Shown here: positions 56,736-64,000 of the stretch, piece by piece
How positions within the stretch are numbered: position 1 is the stretch's first letter
Layout of the letters: each line of letters opens with the position of its first letter
Assembly (NCBI GenBank): GCA_014607495.2
Contig: CP053153.1
Span: 248,001-312,000 of the forward strand
Direction of reading: 5' to 3'
Source of the DNA: Carposina sasakii
Taxonomy: Eukaryota; Arthropoda; Insecta; Lepidoptera; Carposinidae
Length of the DNA stretch: 64,000 bases
Notes under the pieces: model-generated
The model's input: only the letters and a program-made list of their open reading frames with translations
What the model was told of the DNA's origin: nothing
Databases searched by the model: none
Position numbers and translations under genes: made by a program

Positions 56736-58413
56736 ATTGTTTTGTTTTGAAGTTAAATAATTATATTTTTTAACGATTAATAAATAATGTAAGCTAGAAA
56801 ATACTCATGAAGTCATTTGATTTATTTAAAAGGAAATTCAAATAAATTATCATAAAAAAATTAAAGACTTATAAAAAGTATAAGCTACTACATTTACATT
56901 TCTTATCAAAATCAACGTTAACGTTATCCTAATTCCATACCAAAAGGCAGAGTTCTAAAAAATTGTAAAAAAAATAAAGTTGCTGGTTGCTGCCGTAGTT
57001 TAGTTCGTCTACTCCATACTAGATGGCGCGACTGGTAGCATCAGTACGAATTCCACTCGGGGCGCGTGCTTACATACAAATCACACAGCTCGCATGTTTA
57101 CATACATATTATAATAACTAATAACCACCTCGCTAAACTGTTTAACTATTCATCAAATTAATCGCGCACGAGAGAAAAAAAAACGTTTTTCGTTTTGTTT
57201 ACATTTTTTTTTCTAAATGGATCTCGTATTTACATTTGTAAGTGTAAGCATAGTGCGGTTATGTTTTTGTATAATCCGATCCGTTTTATGCAAATGTAGT
57301 TATTCAGAATATCCATTAACATTTCCTGCAGGTTAGTGGGTTATTATTTGTTGTATTAATAGCTAACATTGGTGAAGTAAAAATGTTATTGAATTTATTA
57401 ATTAGTTTTTTTGCACAGCTCAGAATATGTAAAATTTTGTGGTTAATTTAGTTAATTTATACCCATAAAGACTAAGATATTTATATTCTATAGTTAATCT
57501 AAAATTTTTATAAAATGGTACTATTTAAAATGAAATTATTTAGATTAGGTAGGTAAATACAAAATATTGGCTCCTTACTGTACCAATAGGTAGGTACAGT
57601 AATCTACTTATTTTTTTAACAATTTTAATTAAATACTTATATTAATTAAAATTTCACCTAAATAAAACATTGACTCTACCTCTAAAGACCAACATAGTAA
57701 AGTAACAAACATTTTTTTTCTGTTTGTATTTAGGATTACCTACACTTAAATATCCTGTATAAATTATATTATTTTTATTATTATCTTCGTGATATTGTCG
57801 TTAAGTATTTTTTGTAAGTTACTTTTTTTTTACAATTTAATTTATATTTTTAGATATAATTTTATGTATTTTTTTCTACTCTCATATTTATATTTTTCCG
57901 TGTTATAATTAAATCACATTATTTAAATTAAGATACATAGAAAAAATACGACGCGATATAGGTATACCTACCTAATTATTTTCCAAGTGTTAAATTTACT
58001 GCGTCGTTATAATTGAAAATACTTAAGAACCGACTCTACATTCCGAGTAAACAGAATAATAAAAAATAGGTAATAATGCTTGCAGTTGTACAACTATTTA
58101 GATAGATATAATAAAACAATACCTATCTCGGAGCGAAGTACCTACATACATATATAATTTTATATTATATCTTAATTATTAATTTTATTTTATGATGAAT
58201 AACTTACATTAAGTATAACAGTTTCAAGACAATAAAATATAACTACGGAAGCTTAAAAAATCTTCTACTCATTTGTAGTAGAGTAAGAGATCTTACGTTT
58301 GCATGTCAAGTAAAATAACAATACTATTAATTTTTATAAAGTACTCAATATGCCTAAGTCGGACTTTAACGTATAATATAAAAAATCCTGTTACAACAAT
58401 TTTTCTAAAATAA
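56736..58413. other. AT-rich upstream region of the POU gene
   Basis: Very AT-rich and free of recognised repeats. A perfect octamer (ATGCAAAT) is at 57288-57295 about 1.6 kb before the POU start codon. A degenerate tRNA-like scrap is at 57005-57062. It is likely promoter-proximal regulatory DNA. Confidence 0.35.
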
Positions 58414-58852
58414 TATAAATTCGACTAAAAGTGTCACCTGTAAGTGCATACTACATAAATGTAGAGTCGCGTATTGCATCGCGTAGTCTGAAGCGCGATT
58501 ACAAAGTATAAGGTGTGAGGGGTGTGCGGGGCGGTGCGGTGCGGGGTGGGACGGTGTGCGGTGCGCGGGGGGCGGGGCGGGTACAATTACACCGTCATTA
58601 GCGGGCGGCGCTGGGCGGGGCCGCCCCTCCCGGGCCCGGCGCGCGCCGCGCTGGCCAGTCCGCTCCGTGCCGCCGCCGCGCACGCTCGCGCATGTCGCTC
58701 GCTGCTCGAGTCTGTGATGTGAGGTGGCCCCCGCCGCTACCGCAGTGTCGCGCGATACCCGCGCAAGTTTCCGCACCTAGTGAGCTACTTGAAGGCTTCC
58801 CAGCCTTCGAGCCGGCAAGACGCCGTCCACCGTGGATCTGAGGTACGGCGCC
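58414..58852 (+). promoter_or_regulatory. POU gene promoter/5' leader, with G-rich tract
   Basis: The DNA switches abruptly from AT-rich to a CpG island at about 58480. A possible TATA (TATAAAT) is at 58414-58420. The stretch 58513-58590 has many G runs (GGGG, GGGGGG), able in principle to form G-quadruplexes. Where transcription starts cannot be read from the sequence. Confidence 0.4.
58692..58841 (+). other. uORFs in the POU leader
   Basis: If the leader includes this region, an AUG at 58692 opens a 49-codon frame ending at TGA 58839-58841, 11 nt before the main AUG. Its context is weak (C at -3). A second AUG at 58717 is immediately followed by UGA (start-stop). Both could lower or gate translation of the POU protein. 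Confidence 0.5.
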
Positions 58853-59833
58853 ATGGCGGCGACCACGTACATGCCGGGCGAGCTGGACCTGGGCAACCTG
58901 GGCGGCTACCACGCTGCGTCGCCGCGCAGCGCCGAGCCCGCCGACATGAAGTACCAGCACCACCTGCAGGCGGGCGGCTCGCCGTCGCCCGGCGCGCCCG
59001 TGCTCAACCCGTGGGCCTCGCTGCCGCCCGCTGACCCGTGGGCCATGCACCCGCACCACGCGCACCAGCCAGACGTCAAGCACGACCCGCGCCACCTGCA
59101 GCACGGCTGGCACGCGCCGGTGGGCGCGCACTACGGCGCGGCGTCGCCCGGCCTGCACTATCACGTGCCGCAGCACCACATGCTGCGCGAGCCGCCGCCG
59201 CACCACCTGCACCCGCATTTGGAGCGCGAGCCGCCCGAGGAGGACACGCCCACCAGCGACGACCTCGAGGCCTTCGCCAAGCAGTTCAAGCAGCGCCGCA
59301 TCAAGCTCGGCTTCACGCAGGCTGACGTGGGCCTCGCGCTGGGCACGCTCTACGGCAACGTGTTTTCACAGACCACCATCTGCCGCTTCGAGGCGCTGCA
59401 GCTGAGCTTCAAGAACATGTGCAAGCTGAAGCCGCTGCTGCAGAAGTGGCTCGAGGAAGCCGACAGCACGACCGGCAGCCCCACCAGCATCGACAAGATC
59501 GCGGCGCAGGGCCGCAAGCGCAAGAAGCGCACCAGCATCGAGGTGTCCGTAAAGGGCGCGCTCGAGCAGCACTTCCACAAGCAGCCCAAGCCGTCGGCGC
59601 AGGAGATCACGTCGCTGGCCGACAGCCTGCAGCTGGAGAAGGAGGTGGTGCGCGTGTGGTTCTGCAACCGGCGCCAGAAGGAGAAGCGCATGACGCCGCC
59701 CAACACGCTCGGCGGCGAGATGATGGACGGCATGCACGCGCACTACGCGCACGAGGTGTCGCCGCTGCAGCACTCGCCGCCCGGCCTGTCGCCGCAGCTG
59801 CCGCCGGGCGCGCACCCGCTGGCCGCGCACTAA
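58853..59833 (+). CDS. vvl: Class III POU homeobox transcription factor (POU-M1/SGF-3, vvl/drifter type)
   Basis: Single exon encoding 326 residues. The ATG at 58853 (context GGCGCCATGG) is chosen. The frame extends seven codons further upstream only from a GTG. The N-terminal part (1-128) begins [20 protein letters not shown] and is rich in His, Pro, Ala and Gly. The POU-specific domain spans about 129-203, including [20 protein letters not shown] and [15 protein letters not shown] linker leads to the POU homeodomain at about 221-280, which starts [10 protein letters not shown] and has recognition helix [12 protein letters not shown] (268-279). The tail is short and Pro/His-rich. Known family roles: octamer-binding nuclear factor in tracheal and neural development, the prothoracic gland, and silk gland gene control in Bombyx. 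The intronless layout, high GC at third positions and lack of any neighbouring gene for tens of kb agree with the fly gene. Other class III POU paralogues are less likely given the N-terminal signature. Confidence 0.95.
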   Translation: MAATTYMPGELDLGNLGGYHAASPRSAEPADMKYQHHLQAGGSPSPGAPVLNPWASLPPADPWAMHPHHAHQPDVKHDPRHLQHGWHAPVGAHYGAASPGLHYHVPQHHMLREPPPHHLHPHLEREPPEEDTPTSDDLEAFAKQFKQRRIKLGFTQADVGLALGTLYGNVFSQTTICRFEALQLSFKNMCKLKPLLQKWLEEADSTTGSPTSIDKIAAQGRKRKKRTSIEVSVKGALEQHFHKQPKPSAQEITSLADSLQLEKEVVRVWFCNRRQKEKRMTPPNTLGGEMMDGMHAHYAHEVSPLQHSPPGLSPQLPPGAHPLAAH

Positions 59834-60530
59834 CAGCTGGCCCCGTGGGCGCCGCGGTACTAGCCGCAGCCCGCGGGGAGCGCCGGCCGCGCTGACGAGG
59901 CTCTCTGAGGCCGGCTCCGGGACGAGAACCTATGTTTCAGTTGTTCGTTATGATTTCGCGAGACCGCCGGGTCGCAGTGTTTTGACTATGTGAGTAATGT
60001 TAAGATTGAAGCCAGTAATCGTTTATATTAATGCGCCGTTGGAGTGATCGCCGGTGACGTTAGCTAGATAGTCTAATTGATAAAGAGCTTACGGAAGAGG
60101 AGCCGGCGTCGCTCGCGCACCCTCGCCGCGCCGTCGGTCGGTAAGTACGCGACACATTCCCTGACAGACTCGTGTCCGTAGTGTAGTGCCGTGCCTGCTG
60201 GGCCACTCGGGCCACTCGGGCCCGAGCCCACGACCGCGCCGCGAGGAGTGCGCTGCGCCATTCTTTTTGTAAAGGACGATTTCATCGAATTTATTTATAG
60301 ATTGTAAAGTAACGATGTTCATACATGCCTACCTGTCAGTAGGGAGTCAATGTGGTGTGGATTACATTTTAATTGTTGCTACTACTGTAAATTTATTATT
60401 AGTGATGAGGACAAGAGTACGAGTAAAAACTATGAATCGGGTCGAAGCTTCGTTTTGTAAGGGAATAAGAGTGAGTCAATAGGTGCAATTTTTATTTTAA
60501 GTGTATAATGAATAAAGCAGAATGCTCCGA
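59834..60530 (+). other. 3' untranslated region of the POU gene
   Basis: GC content falls steadily after the stop. The likely poly(A) signal AATAAA is at 60511-60516 (TATAATGAATAAAGC), ~680 nt after the stop. A donor-like CGGTAAGTA at 60140 is probably chance. No other signal was noticed. Confidence 0.5.
60511..60516 (+). terminator. Poly(A) signal of the POU gene
   Basis: First AATAAA after the stop codon, followed by a GT-rich stretch (GGTGAGTGGTGCG) that could serve as the downstream element. Confidence 0.55.
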
Positions 60531-62065
60531 CGGTGAGTGGTGCGATCGCTCACGAGTCGCTAGCAGCTCGCTCAGGGATCGCTCACCGCTCGCTCGTACT
60601 CGCTCGACACACAGGCTTAGGTCCCACACATAATTTATTTAAAAAATATTATTAAAATGATGCAGACACGATGCCAAAATGGTTTTATTCCTGTTTTTTA
60701 CTTGTTTTGTTGTTTTTCGTTTGTATGTATTTGTGGCCAACCTTGGTACTTAATTTGTAAAAATAGGTATTTTTTCTATATAAAATAATGTACCTACGAC
60801 GTATATGATGATGATGATGATATATATATTAAAAAAGTTCTTTATAGAAATGGAAACATGGAAATGGCTTTTATTCAAATTGTCCTGAAATTTGTCTATT
60901 TTAGATGAGATGACGAAATCTAAATTGAATAATCTCTGTAATACTTTTATGACTTGGTTGAAGGATTTCAACAATTTTGGCAGTATTTATGTTTTATTTG
61001 ATTTAATCACACACAAAATTAAACTCTTTATGGTGTAGCGAGTTAATATCGTGGAGATTTAACTTTTCTGAGACAACGATTCGTAGTATAATTGATGAAG
61101 GTCGGGCAGGTTGGTTGCATGCGGCAGGTAGGGCCGACTGTTGTCAAATCCGCCGCGGATGCGAACAAACAAATCATTTCATAAAAAACTACTGACACTT
61201 CGCCGTTTAGCTTACATTCTTCATTTGTACGGTTTTTATTTGTCACTTATAACTTTATTGTGTGCTTGATTTTAGTATCGCAGAACATTTGTGTGTTTAT
61301 TTTGTGCGTTAAAAAGTTTTAATTTTTAACTATCTGTTACTGCTAAATTTTAATTTTGTAACAAACATGTATTTTTAGATGATCTAGTCGATATTTTATC
61401 AATTTACGTGAGAACATTGTCGCTAAATAAGGCTCTACAATGACCCCAGACGTAACTGTCTAACTGGAACGTAAAACAGCCAATAGGTAATTTTTCCGCT
61501 CTATCGGGCGTCTTGGGTAGCTTTCTCCTGTCAATGCGTATGAAGTGCACAAAAAATAACACAACTTGATATGTGTACACATACGCCGTATGTAGCACGT
61601 ATTAAGTATATAGTCGCAAAAACCTCTCGTGTTCCAATTGGCAGTTGTCTATGGACTAAATGACATTCCAGCGGACTATTGATGCGTTCTACCTACAGAG
61701 AAACCTTCAGAGTAACTGAAAAAGTGACATTTACTGCGACTTCAACTGTTTCAGGAAATTTATACGTTTGTTGTTTTGTCAAACTGTCAGTTTGATCTCA
61801 TTGGTATTCAGGTTTTCGTGGTAACGGTTCATGCACGTGATGCTTTTTTTACCTTTGTTCATTTATTTTGTATCTCTTCTGTGTTTCATTTATTTCTTCA
61901 TCATAAACTTTTTGTTACTTGTGTGATTCATTACAATATTTATTCCCAATGGCTCGGATTATCAAATTCCGATACCGACGGCACTATTTTCTCAGCCAAG
62001 TAACTATATAATTTGAACTACATTATAATTCTCTTTATAAATTTTCTTTTATTAGTTTTAAAGTA
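60531..62065. other. Downstream intergenic; GCTCG-rich run
   Basis: 60541-60603 is a degenerate run of CGCTC/GCTCG words. The remainder is AT-rich with a (GAT)n run at 60806-60820. No gene is recognised. Confidence 0.4.
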
Positions 62066-62125
62066 GCATATACATACATACACAAAAATCACGTCTCTTT
62101 CTCGGAGGGATAGGCAGAGATCACG
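62066..62125 (-). repeat. Family T tail fragment
   Basis: CATACATACACAAAAATCACG and GGAGGGATAGGCAGAGATCACG match only the 3' end of family T. Confidence 0.4.
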
Positions 62126-64000
62126 TAAAGATTTTAAGTAACAGAATATTCAAAAACTAACAAATCCCCGTCACTTATCATTAAAACCTAAACAAATGAA
62201 ATATACGGCATTGTTGTTACACGACACGACCAATGAAACACCAATTAGAATTTCTACTTTTTCGTCAAAAATAAAACACAAATTTCCAAAAAGTGAGGTT
62301 CCGCATGAAAACACAATGTTTAGTGTTCGCCGTCGGGTATTTCTAGTAAACTTATTTGCATAACAGTATCCGAATGCAAATGACTAAACAATACCGGGGC
62401 ATCGCTTTTCTGGCCGAGCGTGCTTTTTGTCTATTGACTGTTCTGTACGTTCTATATTGTTTGTAGCTTCTACATTGGCTCCAACCTAAGCACTTACTGT
62501 GACACGACACTTGCTACCTTGGATTTTATCAGTTAAATTCTGCAACCATAACAATACCTTATACAATTAAACCAATAGTCACCTGGACAAATATTTTCTA
62601 ATTTTTTACTATATTAAGTTCACAGTTAACAACATTCAATGAAGACGTTCTTTGATAATGCTTATTTTGTTTACTATGCAAAACATCTTTAGACGAATAA
62701 ATTTGTGGTAGTTAAATACCTAACATTTCCAAAAGAAAACAATTCGTACAACAAAATACAGGTCCGCTGAATGTTTGCCATCGGTAACGGTACAGCAGTA
62801 AACACATCCAACAGCGTGGGACGAGTGAAGTCGGCACAAAAAGCCTCGTACAGCTCGAGTAGGTAGTCGCCGTCAGTTTTTCTGCGTTTCTCCGTAAAAT
62901 ATGTTTTAAAAGGCCGGGCAGGTGCGGCGGCTTTATCAGCGGCCGTGTACTATCAAATTTATAGGCTGCTCGGTTTTGGTAGCGCCGCGGGCGTCCCGGC
63001 ACTATCTTGCCCTTCGCCATGTTGTTCTGTGACATTCAAGTTTTTTTTCGTTTCCACGCGTTGCCGTATCGCGGCTTCGGATCGTTATGCTGCGAATTGT
63101 GGGAAAATACTTGTCTATCATTGTGATATTGTTGTTCTTTAACACTAAATCTTTATAATTTATTCATTCAACACACCATTATTCAAACGATATGTACGTT
63201 TTTAAATAACAATCTAAATAAATTGTTAATGTAAACAAATAATTATAACCATTCTAAATGTAGAGTTTGAAGATGTAACAAATGACAACAATGATCTTGT
63301 AAACTTTAAATAGATTGACACCGAACCTGACCTAAACCATTGCTGTACTAAATCTGTAAGTGTGGTCAATTGCCACTTAATTACGTGCAGATGGTAACGA
63401 GGTCACCACTGATTCCGTCTGTCACAACAATTACTACCTACTTTTGTGATGATCTCCAGTCCAATTAATGTTAATAATCGTTGTTCTCGGATACCGTGTA
63501 TGTTTGTTTATTTCAAATTTGTTTTGGCCTACAATCTTTCGATGAGTTACAGAAAAATTAAAATAACTTTATAGAGAAACTATATAAAGTTTCTAAATAA
63601 GGCGCATCAATCGCTCATTTATTTTGAATTGCTAGATATTGTAGTTTACATACGATACAATTATCAAAAGTGACCATGTATTTATATTACTAATAAATAA
63701 ATAGTGACAACCAAAGGACAAGTAAGTTTCCATCAAAATGAAATAGGTATACAAAACAATTTCAACAGATGTAACTTAAAGGTTAATGATATTGAATGTT
63801 AAATACAAGTGCAATGGCTATTTAGTATAATAAATACAGTACCTAATGCATGTTATACCTACTACAGCACTAACATTATAATGTTGGTAAAGCTATCAAT
63901 CAACACAGTGATTACCAGCAAATGGAGCTCGCTTGAACTTTTACACTAGCTCCAAATTAATGAACTTCTACGCGAAGTGATAAATTAAATGAACTTGTAC
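62126..64000. other. Downstream intergenic; paired POU octamers
   Basis: ATTTGCAT at 62354-62361 and its inverse ATGCAAAT at 62374-62381 are 12 bp apart. A moderately GC-rich block lies at 62760-63100 with overlapping short open frames on both strands but no recognisable domain. The right end is AT-rich with nothing recognised. Confidence 0.4.

Noticed and set aside
58832..58852. Upstream extension of the POU protein by seven residues
   Set aside because: The extension starts with GTG, not ATG. The ATG at 58853 has a strong context and gives the expected family N-terminus.
58405..59218. Long Arg/His/Ala-rich frames on both strands over the POU gene and its leader
   Set aside because: GC-rich coding DNA gives long chance frames; none shows a domain, and only the POU frame has family residues.
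60140..60148. Splice donor in the POU 3' region (GGTAAGTA)
   Set aside because: The gene is complete in one exon and no matching acceptor or downstream coding part is visible.
62712..63142. Possible exon on the minus strand near the right end
   Set aside because: The frame has no domain and overlaps a plus-strand frame in the same GC-rich patch.
1..64000. CRISPR arrays, bacterial operons, rRNA genes, LTR retrotransposons or viral genes
   Set aside because: The window is clearly animal genomic DNA. I saw no direct-repeat/spacer array, no ribosomal RNA, no paired LTRs and no recognisable viral protein.

Overview
The window looks like lepidopteran (moth or butterfly) genomic DNA: AT-rich, with short GC-rich patches, many small dispersed repeats of kinds I associate with Lepidoptera, and one intronless class III POU homeobox gene whose protein matches the silkworm POU-M1/SGF-3 and fly ventral veins lacking (vvl/drifter) type. 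No species can be named from the sequence. I recognise only two long protein-coding genes: a DDE-type transposase inside a complete DNA transposon near the left end (element 1301-7158) and the POU gene near the right end (58853-59833). Most of the ~51 kb between them is gene-poor and is best read as a regulatory desert loaded with transposable-element debris.

Left end: the 5.86-kb transposon has 33-bp terminal inverted repeats differing at one position, a possible ATAT target duplication, subterminal copies of the motif TGAWACGCCA, a TATA box, a plausible 5' untranslated intron containing four near-identical 78-bp tandem repeats, and a 794-codon transposase. A one-base frameshift in a C run removes the last ~60 residues of the transposase. 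Its 3' region contains a compound foldback.

Middle: I grouped the repeats by comparing copies within the window. MITE-1 has ends CAGGGTG, is ~370-385 bp and occurs four times. MITE-2 shares the end TACAGGGTGT, is ~435-470 bp and occurs twice. SINE-A is tRNA-derived with a GAT/ATC tail (four copies). SINE-B is tRNA-like with its tRNA region near the 3' end (three loci, one of them with a second partial head). Family H begins ACTAGTGGACGCCCGCGAC (about ten copies), family R carries GTCGACTCTTACGACATG (about ten copies), family L is LINE/SINE-like (two copies), and family T has a TATG tail (two copies plus a fragment). Non-LTR retrotransposon remains lie at 31.1, 32.2-33.2, 42.0-43.1 and 50.2-50.9 kb. 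Several insertions still carry readable target-site duplications. Others are nested, notably 8.9-9.5 kb and 28.7-30.4 kb.

Right end: the POU gene is a single exon in a CpG-rich island with a G-rich upstream tract, two upstream AUGs (one a start-stop, one a 49-codon uORF ending 11 nt before the main AUG), and a poly(A) signal ~680 nt after the stop. Perfect POU octamers (ATTTGCAT) occur across the window, including an inverted pair ~2.5 kb downstream and one ~1.6 kb upstream. This suggests, but does not show, autoregulation. Family names such as MITE-1 are local labels, and no database search was possible.
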